From: Mycobacterium sp. 1164966.3
GTDB taxonomy: Bacteria > Actinomycetota > Actinomycetes > Mycobacteriales > Mycobacteriaceae
Assembly: GCF_001665395.1 (NCBI RefSeq)
Contig: NZ_LZSG01000005.1
Location: 62,001 to 126,000, forward strand
DNA length: 64,000 bases
Direction of reading: 5' to 3'
In this document: piece after piece, positions 55,201 through 63,140 of the stretch
How positions within the stretch are numbered: position 1 is the first letter of the stretch
Layout of the letters: each line of letters starts with the position of its first letter
The notes under the pieces: model-generated
Seen by the model: the letters and a program-made list of their open reading frames with translations, nothing else
Told to the model about the DNA's origin: nothing
The model's database searches: none
Translations under genes and position numbers: made by a program

Positions 55201-56370
55201 TGGCGCGGATCTAGCCCGGGCCAAGATTATTTGAGCAGCGTTGTGGTCCGCATGGTCGCCGTGGCCACACACCACGCAAAGGAACACCGCTTGGCTCTGG
55301 CGGTTCTCCTTTGCCGTGTGGCCACAGTTGCGGCACTCTTGGCTGCTGTACCTTGCCGAAACCGCGACCAGCGTGGTACCGGAAGCCTTCACCTTCTGTG
55401 CCAACCGGCAAGCGAACATGCCCCAGCAGTTGGCGTAGATGCACTTATTGAGTCCGGCCTTGGCCGCTGCACCGTTGGGTAAGTACTGCCCAGGGTGGTC
55501 GGGGTCCGGCTTGGGTTTAGGTTTGCGGACCATATTGCGGACCGGCAGGTGCTCCACCGCAACAAAATCGTAGTGGGCCGCGATCCTGGTGGTGATCTTC
55601 TCGATCCAGTCGCGACGCCGGTCGGCCACCGTCTCATGCAGGCCGGCGATCCGCTGCACGACAGCCTTTCGGCGGGCACTACCTTTGCGTCGTCGCGCTT
55701 TTTCGCGTTCCAGTCGCGCCAACTTCCTCTCCTCGCGCTTGCGCATTCTCGGCGCACGAAACATCTGCTTATCCGACGTGGCAATGGTGGTGGCCACGCC
55801 GCGGTCGATACCAATTGACTTACCGGTCCTGCCGGCATCCGCTATCACCGGTTGCGGCGCGGGGAAGCTGACATGCCAACGACCACTGGGGCGGCAGGTG
55901 ATCCTCGCCATGCCCAACTTGCCTGCCGGCAGTGCGCGGGACAGCTTGAACTTGACCCACCCCAGCTTGGGGATGGCAATCTGCGCCCACGCGCGGCTGT
56001 GGACTACCACCTTGGTGTCGCGAACGCAGGAGCCTTCCGATTTGCCGCGCTTGCGCCAGGTGGGCTCGTTGGCATTGCCGTCGAAGCATGCCTGGGCTGC
56101 TCGGTCGAAGTCGCGTAGCGCTTGTTGCTGCACCGATGACGAACCGCCACGCAGCCACTCAAACTCCTGGCGCGCCTCAGCCAATTGCCTTTGCCGCGCA
56201 GCCGGACCCGGCGCTGATCGTGCCGTCGTGCCGCGCTCCCGGCGCTCGCGGTAGCGGAACTGTTCGACGGCCAGGTTCCACACATAACGTGCGTCCCCGC
56301 AGTGGCGGTCCCGCATAAAGACCGCCTGTTCCGCGGTTGGGTAGAGCCGGTAACGGTTAGCCACACCCAC
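55117..56370 (-). CDS. tnpB: RNA-guided nuclease TnpB
   Basis: This 417-residue protein has the RuvC acids D189 (GIDRGVATTIATSD), E273 (FVAVEHLPVRNM) and D375 (DHADHNAAQ), and a zinc knot with C346/C349 and C365/C368. TnpB proteins use a right-end RNA to cut DNA next to a short motif (here TTGAT fits) and help transposon retention. All catalytic residues are intact. The start is GTG 56370 (GTG 56364 is an alternative). Its stop overlaps the hydratase ATG by 4 bases. No transposase gene is present. Confidence 0.9.
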   Translation of the reverse strand: MGVANRYRLYPTAEQAVFMRDRHCGDARYVWNLAVEQFRYRERRERGTTARSAPGPAARQRQLAEARQEFEWLRGGSSSVQQQALRDFDRAAQACFDGNANEPTWRKRGKSEGSCVRDTKVVVHSRAWAQIAIPKLGWVKFKLSRALPAGKLGMARITCRPSGRWHVSFPAPQPVIADAGRTGKSIGIDRGVATTIATSDKQMFRAPRMRKREERKLARLEREKARRRKGSARRKAVVQRIAGLHETVADRRRDWIEKITTRIAAHYDFVAVEHLPVRNMVRKPKPKPDPDHPGQYLPNGAAAKAGLNKCIYANCWGMFACRLAQKVKASGTTLVAVSARYSSQECRNCGHTAKENRQSQAVFLCVVCGHGDHADHNAAQIILARARSAPTPGPGAIPQGVGTARCAHERENQGWAA

Positions 56371-56449
56371 AACCTAACCTCAGGTACCGACGGACCTAAC
56401 GCCGCTGGCGCGGAACGCTTGAAAGCGATCAAATACGGAGGCGACACAA

Positions 56450-57595
56450 GTGAACGACGAAGAAGAGATGCTGATTGCCACGGTGCGGGCATTCATCGAT
56501 CGCGACGTGAAACCGACCGTCCGCGACGTCGAACACGCCAACACCTACCCCGAGGCGTGGATCGAGCAGATGAAGCGGATCGGCGTCTACGGATTGGCCA
56601 TTCCCGAGGAGTACGGCGGATCGCCGGTGTCCATGCCGTGTTATGTCCGCGTCACCGAACAGCTGGCCCGCGGGTGGATGAGCCTGGCCGGCGCGATGGG
56701 CGGACACACCGTCGTGGCCAAGCTGCTGACGCTGTTCGGCACCGAGGAACAGCGACGGACGTACCTGCCGCCGATGGCGACCGGCGAGCTGCGGGCCACC
56801 ATGGCGCTGACCGAGCCGGGCGGCGGTTCCGACTTGCAGAACATGACGACCACCGCCTTGCCCGACGGTTCCGGGGGCCTGACCATCAACGGAGCCAAGA
56901 CCTGGATCAGCAACGCGCGCCATTCCGGCCTGATCGCCCTGTTGTGCAAGACCGATCCGAATGCCACACCACGTCATCGAGGTATCTCGATCGCGTTGGT
57001 CGGGCACGGACCCGGGCTGACGGTGTCGCGGGACTTGCCCAAACTGGGCTACAAGGGCGTCGAATCCTGCGAGCTGTCATTCGACGACTACCGAATTCCG
57101 GAGTCGGCGATTTTGGGCGGGCAGATGGGGCAGGGCTTTTCGCAGATGATGAAGGGCCTCGAAACCGGCCGCATCCAGGTCGCCGCGCGCTCGCTCGGCG
57201 TTGCGTCAGCGGCCTTGGAGGACGCGCTGGCCTATGCCCAGCAACGGGAAAGCTTCGGCCGGCCGATTTGGAAGCATCAGGCCGTCGGCAATTACCTGGC
57301 TGACATGGCGACCAAGCTCACCGCGGCCCGCCAGCTGACCCGTTATGCCGCCGAGCGTTACGACAGCGGCGAGCGTTGCGACATGGAGGCCGGGATGGCC
57401 AAGCTGTTCGCGTCGGAGGTCGCGATGGAAATCGCCCTGAACGCCGTGCGAATCCATGGGGGTTACGGCTATTCGACCGAATACGATGTCGAACGCTACT
57501 TCCGCGACGCGCCGCTGATGATCGTCGGCGAAGGCACCAACGAGATTCAGCGCAACGTCATCGCCGGACAATTGGTGGCCCGGGGCGGAATCTGA
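56450..57595 (+). CDS. fadE3: Acyl-CoA dehydrogenase FadE3
   Basis: This 381-residue protein has the standard acyl-CoA dehydrogenase fold: TMALTEPGGGSD in the middle domain, SYELSFDDY-like SCELSFDDYRIPE and the C-terminal GEGTNEIQRN with the catalytic Glu E361. It introduces the trans-2 double bond in acyl-CoA. GTG 56450 has CGGAGG 9 bases upstream. Orthologue of Rv0215c. Its promoter region now lies in or next to the TnpB left end, which may affect expression. Confidence 0.92.
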   Translation: MNDEEEMLIATVRAFIDRDVKPTVRDVEHANTYPEAWIEQMKRIGVYGLAIPEEYGGSPVSMPCYVRVTEQLARGWMSLAGAMGGHTVVAKLLTLFGTEEQRRTYLPPMATGELRATMALTEPGGGSDLQNMTTTALPDGSGGLTINGAKTWISNARHSGLIALLCKTDPNATPRHRGISIALVGHGPGLTVSRDLPKLGYKGVESCELSFDDYRIPESAILGGQMGQGFSQMMKGLETGRIQVAARSLGVASAALEDALAYAQQRESFGRPIWKHQAVGNYLADMATKLTAARQLTRYAAERYDSGERCDMEAGMAKLFASEVAMEIALNAVRIHGGYGYSTEYDVERYFRDAPLMIVGEGTNEIQRNVIAGQLVARGGI

Positions 57596-57710
57596 GCACC
57601 GGTTAGCTCTCAATTATCTCGGCGGCTCCGCCGGCGAGTGCTGTATATTTGCCTGACCTTGGCGCCAGCGAGACGGCTGGAATCCGTCGAGCCGAAGGAA
57701 GGCAGTGGCC

Positions 57711-58151
57711 ATGAGTTACCCGCCAGACCCCTACGGCGGTTCGCCGGGTTGGCAAGGCCAGCAACCGGGTTGGCAGGGGCAGCAACCCGGTTGGCAAGGC
57801 CCGCAGCAAGGCCAAGGGTGGCCGGCCCAACAACCTGGTTGGCCCAGCGGACAACCGCCGGACAACTACTTGGTCTGGGCGATATTGACGACGATCTTCT
57901 GCTGTCTGCCCGCAGGAGTCGTGTCGATCGTCTACTCCTCCAAGGTCTCCGGGCTGTGGATGCAGGGGCAGTACGCCGAAGCTCAGGCGGCGGCCAACAA
58001 CGCGAAGAGGTGGGCGATCATCAGCGCCATCGTCGCCGCCGTATTGATTGTCGGCTACCTCGTGTTCATGCTCATCATGTTCATGGTCGGCGTCAGCACC
58101 TATAGCCATATCCCCTCAACACCGACCACGCATTACTACCGCCGCTACTGA
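57711..58151 (+). CDS. CD225/dispanin-family membrane protein with Gly-Trp-Gln repeats
   Basis: From ATG 57711 (AAGGAAGG 8 bases upstream) this encodes 146 residues. The N-terminal 50 residues contain GWQGQQP-type repeats, and the CD225 segment follows (NYLVWAILTTIFCCLPAGVV, then VYSSKVSGLWMQGQYAEAQ), with a second helix near 105-130. It belongs to the dispanin/IFITM-related fold, known in actinobacteria in small membrane proteins with Pro-rich heads. Function unknown. GTG 57705 is a less likely start. It is convergent with the next crotonase. Confidence 0.85.
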   Translation: MSYPPDPYGGSPGWQGQQPGWQGQQPGWQGPQQGQGWPAQQPGWPSGQPPDNYLVWAILTTIFCCLPAGVVSIVYSSKVSGLWMQGQYAEAQAAANNAKRWAIISAIVAAVLIVGYLVFMLIMFMVGVSTYSHIPSTPTTHYYRRY

Positions 58152-58153
58152 CG

Positions 58154-59104
58154 TCAAGCGTCCACCAGCCCCCAGGCCAGCGCGGTCGGTTTGTCGATGG
58201 TGTGCCCCGATAACACCAGATAAGCTGTGCGCCAACGACCTATCCGGCGGGTAACGCTAACCGTGCCGCCGGCTCCGGGAATCAGCCCCAAGCCCAGTTC
58301 CGGCAGCCCGAAAACCGAATCGCTCTGTGCGTCAATCCATCCGCAGAACGCGGCCATCTCCAGCCCGCTGCCCAGAACCCGGCCGTGCACCTCGGCGCGG
58401 CAAGCCCGCCCGAGGCGAGCAGTGACGGCGGCCAGTGCCAGCGCGGGACTGTGACGGGTTCGCGCCAGGTGCGCGCTCGCCGGGTCGGCCAAGGTACCGA
58501 ACTCCGCGAGGTCGCCGCCGCTGCAAAACGACGGACCGTTGCCGCTCAACACGATTTCGGTCACCGACGAGTCCAGCTCCGCGACGGTGAGCGCCTCCAG
58601 TAGCGCGGCGCGGGCGTCGGTGGAAAACGCGTTGTGGCGCTGTGGCCGGTTGAACCGGATTCGCAAGGTATTTCCGTCACGCTCGGCTTGCACGGGTTCG
58701 GTAATGTCCGGCATGCGGGCCGGACCACGTTCCTCGAGCCAGCGGGCGAATTCCGGTCCGGCCTGCAGAGTCGAATAGGCGAGCGACTCGGTGATGACTC
58801 CGGCCAGCATTGCGCCATTCGCGTCGACGGTACGCAATACGTCGTCGCACACACTGCTGGCGTGGGGCCAGCGCTCACAGCGCTGTGTCAGCTCGGCAAG
58901 TGCTTCGGGCACCGAGTCGACGGTGACCACTCGGCGATCGTCACAAGCCTCCTCGGTCAGCGTGAAAGACGCGGCGTCCAAACAGGATTCGATGTCGGAA
59001 AGGCCGACTACCGAGCCGAAGGCAACCACCACGCCGGGCGGTGACTCGGCGCGGACCTCGGCGCCGGGATCCGGCGAACTCGACAGATCGACCAGCCGCA
59101 GCAT
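58154..59104 (-). CDS. Crotonase-family protein with N-terminal extension
   Basis: This 316-residue protein has a crotonase domain from about residue 135: RIRFNRPQRHNAF, SFCSGGDLAEFG (oxyanion) and GSGLEMAAFCGWIDAQSDSVFGLPELGLGLIPGAGG with both Glu positions filled. The first 130 residues are not a usual crotonase segment and may form a separate domain. It probably hydrates or isomerises an enoyl-CoA. It lies 3 bases from the stop of fadD4 on the same strand, an operon. It is convergent with the CD225 gene, tail to tail. Confidence 0.8.
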   Translation of the reverse strand: MLRLVDLSSSPDPGAEVRAESPPGVVVAFGSVVGLSDIESCLDAASFTLTEEACDDRRVVTVDSVPEALAELTQRCERWPHASSVCDDVLRTVDANGAMLAGVITESLAYSTLQAGPEFARWLEERGPARMPDITEPVQAERDGNTLRIRFNRPQRHNAFSTDARAALLEALTVAELDSSVTEIVLSGNGPSFCSGGDLAEFGTLADPASAHLARTRHSPALALAAVTARLGRACRAEVHGRVLGSGLEMAAFCGWIDAQSDSVFGLPELGLGLIPGAGGTVSVTRRIGRWRTAYLVLSGHTIDKPTALAWGLVDA

Positions 59105-59107
59105 CGA

Positions 59108-60637
59108 TCACGCCGAATACTTCTCGACCAGCTCGTTCTTGTAGAGCTTCCCGGTGTCGGTGCGCGGCAGTTGCGCCTCGAACGCGATCGAGCGCGGACA
59201 CTTGAAGTGCGCCAAGCGGTCTCGCAGCCAGCTCAGCAGCTCATCGGCGAACTCGACCGTGGCATCGGCCGGATCGACCGTCTGCACCGCCGCCATGACC
59301 TGCTGCCCCATCTCGTCGTCAGGAACCCCGAACACCGCCGCGTCCAACACCTTTGGGTGGGTGACCAGAAGGTTCTCCGTTTCCTGAGGGTAGATGTTCA
59401 CCCCACCGGAGATGATCATGTGGTGGCGCCGATCGGTCAAGAACAGATAGCCATCCTCGTCGAGGTAGCCGACGTCGCCGACCGTCACCCAGCCGTGCTT
59501 GTCCCTCGACGCCGTGGTTTTCGCTTCGTCGTTGAGGTACTCGAACGCATATCCGCCGTCGAAGTAGATCTCGCCCGGCTGCCCCGGCGGGAGCTCGTTG
59601 CCGTGCTCGTCGAGAATGTGTATCTCGCAAAGCATCGGCTTGCCGACCGACCCCGGATGCGCCAGCCACTCCTCGGCAGTGATCAACGTCGACCCGATTG
59701 CCTCCGAGGACGCGTAGTACTCGTCGACGATCGGACCCCACCAGTCCATCATCTGTTTCTTGATCTCGACCGGACACGGCGCGGCAGCGTGCATCACCCG
59801 TTGCAGACTGGACAGGTCATATGAATTACGCACTGCCTCGGGCAGTTTCAGCATCCGGGTGAACATCGCGGGTACGAACTGACCGTGGGTGACCCGGTAG
59901 CGCTGTATCGCCTCCAGGCAGCCTTCGGGGTCGAATTTCTCCAATACAACGGTCGTTATGCCGCCGGCCTGCGCGCTCATCGACCACACCGACGGCGCTG
60001 TGTGGTACAGCGGCGCAGGGCTTAGATAGATCGACTCAGGCGTCATCCAGAACCCGACCAGGGCCGACATCATCCCGGGTACCTCAGCCGGCGGCAGGTG
60101 CGGCAGTTCGCGCTTGATCCCCTTCGGCCGGCCAGTGGTGCCTGACGAGTACTGCAGCAGGTCACCCTCGATTTCGTCCTCGATCGGCGTGTCTGGTTGG
60201 CTTGCAACACATTCCGGGTAGCGCTCCCAGCCTGGCAGGTCTTCGTCGGCAATGAGCAGCAGATCGGGCAGGCTCGACAAAAGATGCTCCGACAGGTTCT
60301 CGCAAGTCTTGCGCAGCACGGCCGAGCCGACGATCGCCTTGGCGCCGCTGTTGTCGACGATGTAGGCGGCCTCGGACGGGGTCAGGTGGGTGTTGATCGG
60401 CACGTAGTACAGGCCGCTGCGGCGAGCGGCCCACATCACGGCGTGGATGTGCTCGTTGTTCTCCATCAGGATCGCCACAGCGTCCCCTTCGCGCAGGCCG
60501 GCGCGGCGGAAGTAGTGCGCCAGCCGATTCGCGCGCGCCTCCAGCTCGTCGAACGTGACGACCGTGCCGGACGGATGCAGGATGACCGCCGGCTTGCCGG
60601 TGCCTCCCGAACCGGAAGTGTGCTCGCGGATTTGCAT
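59108..60637 (-). CDS. fadD4: Acyl-CoA synthetase FadD4
   Basis: This 509-residue ANL ligase (from ATG 60637) has YSSGTTGRPKGIKREL (P-loop), YASSEAIGSTLI, the hinge GWVTVGDVGYLDEDGYLFLTDRRHHMIISGGVNIYPQETE and the C-terminal Lys in RTDTGKLYKNEL. It activates a fatty or related acid. Orthologue of Rv0214. The open frame runs to 60745, but that part has no similarity, so ATG 60637 is used. The upstream base region carries the GAGCAGACGC family repeat, copy 3, after the queA-like gene. Confidence 0.9.
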   Translation of the reverse strand: MQIREHTSGSGGTGKPAVILHPSGTVVTFDELEARANRLAHYFRRAGLREGDAVAILMENNEHIHAVMWAARRSGLYYVPINTHLTPSEAAYIVDNSGAKAIVGSAVLRKTCENLSEHLLSSLPDLLLIADEDLPGWERYPECVASQPDTPIEDEIEGDLLQYSSGTTGRPKGIKRELPHLPPAEVPGMMSALVGFWMTPESIYLSPAPLYHTAPSVWSMSAQAGGITTVVLEKFDPEGCLEAIQRYRVTHGQFVPAMFTRMLKLPEAVRNSYDLSSLQRVMHAAAPCPVEIKKQMMDWWGPIVDEYYASSEAIGSTLITAEEWLAHPGSVGKPMLCEIHILDEHGNELPPGQPGEIYFDGGYAFEYLNDEAKTTASRDKHGWVTVGDVGYLDEDGYLFLTDRRHHMIISGGVNIYPQETENLLVTHPKVLDAAVFGVPDDEMGQQVMAAVQTVDPADATVEFADELLSWLRDRLAHFKCPRSIAFEAQLPRTDTGKLYKNELVEKYSA

Positions 60638-60657
60638 GCGCCGACTGTACGACGCTG

Positions 60658-60703
60658 CCGAACAGACGCAAAAAGCTCCCGCCCCGTGAACGCGTCTGCT
60701 CGC
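60658..60703. repeat. GAGCAGACGC-family palindrome, copy 3 (degenerate centre)
   Basis: Outer arms GAACAGACGC (from 60660) and GCGTCTGCTCGC (60692-60703) remain, but the centre is not palindromic. It lies directly after the stop of the queA-like gene (60705, minus strand) and before fadD4. It is a tandem rather than a convergent gap. Confidence 0.65.
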
Positions 60704-60704
60704 G

Positions 60705-61766
60705 CTACCTGTCCGGCAGCAGCAGGGCGCTGTCGCCGAATTCATGCCAGAGGTAGCCGTTTTGCACAGCCTCGCGGTACGCCTCCGCGACCACGTCCGG
60801 GCCCGCGACGGCCTCGAGTAGCAGCAGATGCGAGGCGCCGGCGTCGTGCCATCCGGTAATGAGGCCGTCGACCACGCGGCTCGGATGGTCGGCGCCGAGC
60901 ACCAAGTCCGTCCAGCCGACGGCCTGATGTACGTCGCCGTCGGGGTTGGCGGCCGACTCGAGAGCGCGAGTCACCGTAGTGCCGACGGCGATCACTCGTC
61001 CGCCGGTGGCGTGCGTGAGGTTCACCAGCCGCGCGGTGGCGGCCGGCACCTGGAACAGCTCAGGGGCCGGTGGCTCGCCCGCCTCTGCCGAGGAGACCCC
61101 GGCGTGCAACGTGATGGGCGCGATCGCAATGCCCCGGGCAACCAGCGAGGCTACCAACTCGGTGCTGAAAGGCCGTGCCGCACTGGCCATTTCGGCGCTT
61201 CCCGGGTGCTGAGCGAATACCGTCTGGTAGTAGCGCAACGGCCATTGTCGCGGCACGTACGAGTAGCGGATCGGGCGGCCGTAGCGGGTCAGGTACGACA
61301 CCACGTCACCCTCGAGCACCACCCGCGCCGTCCACAATCTCCCGCCGTCCACACCGGTCTGTGGGTAGGACGAACTGATGACGATCGCGCCACCGCCTGG
61401 CAACTCGATGCGTTCACCCGGGCGGATGTCGCTCAGGTGCCCCGTCGCATTCCCGGCCGGCCGCAATTCCACCACCCACAGCTTTTCGCCACGCTCGGTG
61501 GAGAAGTGGACGGCGACCGGCGCGCCGCCGCGGCGACCGTCGACCGCGGCGGGCAGGGTGGCGGAATTGTTCACCACCAACAGGTCGCCCGGGGCCAGGT
61601 AGTCACCAAGATCGGCGAAACGCGCATGGCTCACCCCGCCTGACCGAGCAACCAGCAGCTTCACGCCGTCGCGCGCGACGCCGCGGGCTTCGGGTGGTTC
61701 GCTGGCGTCCGACGCCGTCGGCCGGACGAAGTGCGTATGCGGCCTCGCCAGGGTCACGGCAGTCAT
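60705..61766 (-). CDS. QueA-like SAM:tRNA ribosyltransferase-isomerase family protein
   Basis: This 353-residue protein has the QueA scaffold: APGDLLVVNNSATLPAAV, HFSTERGEKLWVVELRP, GRPIRYSYVPRQWPLRYYQTVFA and the ending HEFGDSALLLPDR. QueA transfers a ribosyl group from SAM to preQ1 in tRNA, but mycobacteria lack a complete queuosine pathway as I recall, so an alternate substrate is likely. ATG 61766 overlaps the SDR stop by 4 bases (ATGA), giving a coupled SDR-QueA pair. A SoxR-type gene is divergent. Confidence 0.82.
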   Translation of the reverse strand: MTAVTLARPHTHFVRPTASDASEPPEARGVARDGVKLLVARSGGVSHARFADLGDYLAPGDLLVVNNSATLPAAVDGRRGGAPVAVHFSTERGEKLWVVELRPAGNATGHLSDIRPGERIELPGGGAIVISSSYPQTGVDGGRLWTARVVLEGDVVSYLTRYGRPIRYSYVPRQWPLRYYQTVFAQHPGSAEMASAARPFSTELVASLVARGIAIAPITLHAGVSSAEAGEPPAPELFQVPAATARLVNLTHATGGRVIAVGTTVTRALESAANPDGDVHQAVGWTDLVLGADHPSRVVDGLITGWHDAGASHLLLLEAVAGPDVVAEAYREAVQNGYLWHEFGDSALLLPDR

Positions 61767-62476
61767 CGCGCGGCTCCCGCCATCAGCTCCGCTGCCCGGT
61801 ACCGACCGGACGCCGGTCGCGTGTCGAGCAATCGCAGCAACGCCGGCACGACCGACTCCGGCTCGGCACGATCGGAGATGTCCTCGCCGGGGAAGGCGGC
61901 CTGATGCATCTCGGTGCGCATGTCGCCGGGGTCGAATGCGTAGACCGGCACAGCGGGAGCCTCGGCCGCCAGGACCGCTGACAGCTGGTCGAGCGCAGAT
62001 TTTGACGAGCCATAGCCGCCCCAGCCCGGGTACGGCTCGACGGCCGCATCGGACGTCAGGTTGACGATCGTCCCGGCGTTCTCGACGAGCGCCGGCAGGG
62101 TCGCCTGGATGAGGGCAAGCGGCGCGAACAGGTTGGTCTGATAGACGGCCTGTAGCTCTGTTTCCGGATAGTCGCCGAGAACGGGTTGTGGGCTTGGTCC
62201 CAGCCGACTCGCGTTGTTCACCAGCAGCCGAAGCCGGCCCGCGCCGGTGGCCGTACCGACCAGCGTGGCGCGATGCGCCGCGTCGGTGACGTCGCCGGGT
62301 AACGCGATCAGGCCCGCTGAATTCAGCTCTCGGGCAGTCGTTTCCAGATCGTCGGCGCGGCGGGCATCGCCGACGACGGTCCAGCCGAGGTCGAGCAAAG
62401 CGGCGGTCACCGCTCGGCCGAACCCGCGTGAAGCGCCGGTGACGATAGCAACAGAATTGGTCGTGGATTGCGTCAT
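61763..62476 (-). CDS. Short-chain dehydrogenase/reductase (SoxR-linked)
   Basis: This 237-residue SDR has TGASRGFG (coenzyme loop), LVNNAS, the catalytic Tyr-Lys in YGSSK and a plausible Ser in NLTSDAA. It reduces or oxidises a carbonyl compound with NAD(P)H. ATG 62476 is divergent from the soxR gene, and the SoxR box lies between them. Its stop overlaps the queA-like start. In other actinobacteria SoxR controls NAD(P)-dependent redox enzymes, which fits. Confidence 0.88.
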   Translation of the reverse strand: MTQSTTNSVAIVTGASRGFGRAVTAALLDLGWTVVGDARRADDLETTARELNSAGLIALPGDVTDAAHRATLVGTATGAGRLRLLVNNASRLGPSPQPVLGDYPETELQAVYQTNLFAPLALIQATLPALVENAGTIVNLTSDAAVEPYPGWGGYGSSKSALDQLSAVLAAEAPAVPVYAFDPGDMRTEMHQAAFPGEDISDRAEPESVVPALLRLLDTRPASGRYRAAELMAGAAR

Positions 62477-62492
62477 ACGGCCATACTGGTAG

Positions 62493-62508
62493 TTAAAGTT
62501 AACTTTAA
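62493..62508. promoter_or_regulatory. SoxR box between soxR and the SDR gene
   Basis: TTAAAGTTAACTTTAA is a perfect 16-bp palindrome sharing AAGTTAACTT with the canonical enterobacterial SoxR site CCTCAAGTTAACTTGAGG. For the SDR gene, TTGACT (62508-62513, minus) lies 19 bases upstream of a CAGTAT -10-like sequence, the MerR-type spacing. A leaderless SDR transcript is possible. Confidence 0.75.
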
Positions 62509-62531
62509 GTCAAGTGCTAAGGGGTGTCGGC

Positions 62532-62996
62532 ATGGACAAGCGGGACTTGTTCACCGTCAGCGAGATAGCGAATCGCAGCGGGTTCGCACCGTCGGCTATC
62601 CGGTTCTACGAGAGCCAGGGTCTGATCAGCGCGACCCGGACATCCGGCGGTCAGCGCCGATTCGAACGCCAGATGTTGCGGCGTCTGGCGTTCATCCGCG
62701 CCGCCCGAAACGTCGGGTTGAGCCTGGACGAGGTGGCTGCGGCGCTGGCCAAACTGCCCGACGGGCGCAACCCGACGCGTGCCGACTGGAGTCGACTGTC
62801 CAAAGACTGGCGCGCACGCCTGGATGATCAGATCGCCGGGTTGATGGCGCTTCGCGACAACTTGGATTCGTGTATCGGCTGTGGCTGCCTGTCGTTGAAG
62901 CGGTGCGCGATCTCCAATCCGGCCGACTGGGCGGCGGCTGCCGGGCCCGGTGCGGTGTACCTGCCGCGCTCATTGCGACGATCACGGGAGGGGTGA
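62532..62996 (+). CDS. soxR: SoxR, redox-sensing MerR-family regulator
   Basis: From ATG 62532 (AAGGGG 7 bases upstream) this encodes 154 residues. The MerR HTH is at about 9-28 (VSEIANRSGFAPSAIRFYES) with the wing, and the C-terminal [2Fe-2S] site is C114-I-G-C117-G-C119-L-S-L-K-R-C125, the SoxR pattern. It senses redox-active compounds by cluster oxidation and acts at promoters with 19-bp spacers. It is divergent from the SDR-QueA pair across a SoxR box. Confidence 0.9.
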   Translation: MDKRDLFTVSEIANRSGFAPSAIRFYESQGLISATRTSGGQRRFERQMLRRLAFIRAARNVGLSLDEVAAALAKLPDGRNPTRADWSRLSKDWRARLDDQIAGLMALRDNLDSCIGCGCLSLKRCAISNPADWAAAAGPGAVYLPRSLRRSREG

Positions 62997-63009
62997 TCGG
63001 TGTCGCGCG

Positions 63010-63060
63010 TTCGGTGTGAACTGACGGCTTTCGGTGTGAACTCACGGCTTTCGGTGTGAC
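63010..63060. repeat. Direct repeat of a 20-bp unit, three copies
   Basis: TTCGGTGTGA recurs at 63010, 63030 and 63050 with exact 20-base period; the spacers CTGACGGC and CTCACGGC differ by one base. The first two units are complete and the third is partial. An inverted arm (CACACCGAAAGCC) follows near 63100. Length and copy number are too small for a CRISPR. Confidence 0.75.
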
Positions 63061-63063
63061 CGT

Positions 63064-63093
63064 AGGGCGGGAATCCGCGCAAATTTCCACCCT
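63064..63093. repeat. 30-bp AGGGCGGG hairpin repeat, copy 2
   Basis: This unit matches copy 1 at 25577-25606 in 25 of 30 bases and is flanked by the direct repeats just described and by inverted CACACCGAAAGCC. It lies in the gap between soxR and pckA. Confidence 0.7.
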
Positions 63094-63140
63094 GGCCGCA
63101 CACCGAAAGCCCAGGATTCACTCCCAAAGCCTCGGAGCGC

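Larger units (their letters stand above)
55071..56427 (-). mobile_element. TnpB-only insertion of IS605/IS200 type
   Basis: The element spans from GGTCAA at the right end (55071) to a small hairpin next to TTGAT (TTGAT at 56428-56432, minus strand) at the left end, about 1357 bp. TTGAT is a known IS200/IS605 insertion sequence. There is no tnpA transposase gene, so it is a TnpB-only form that needs help to move. It sits between fadE3 and the hydratase, interrupting the 5' end of the latter. End positions are inferred from hairpins and frame. Confidence 0.7.

Noticed and set aside
60638..60745. Longer fadD4 with 36 extra residues
   Set aside because: The extension covers the palindromic repeat and is Cys/Ser/Arg-rich without similarity.
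63010..63060. CRISPR array
   Set aside because: Only three units of 20 bases with almost no spacer, and no cas gene nearby.
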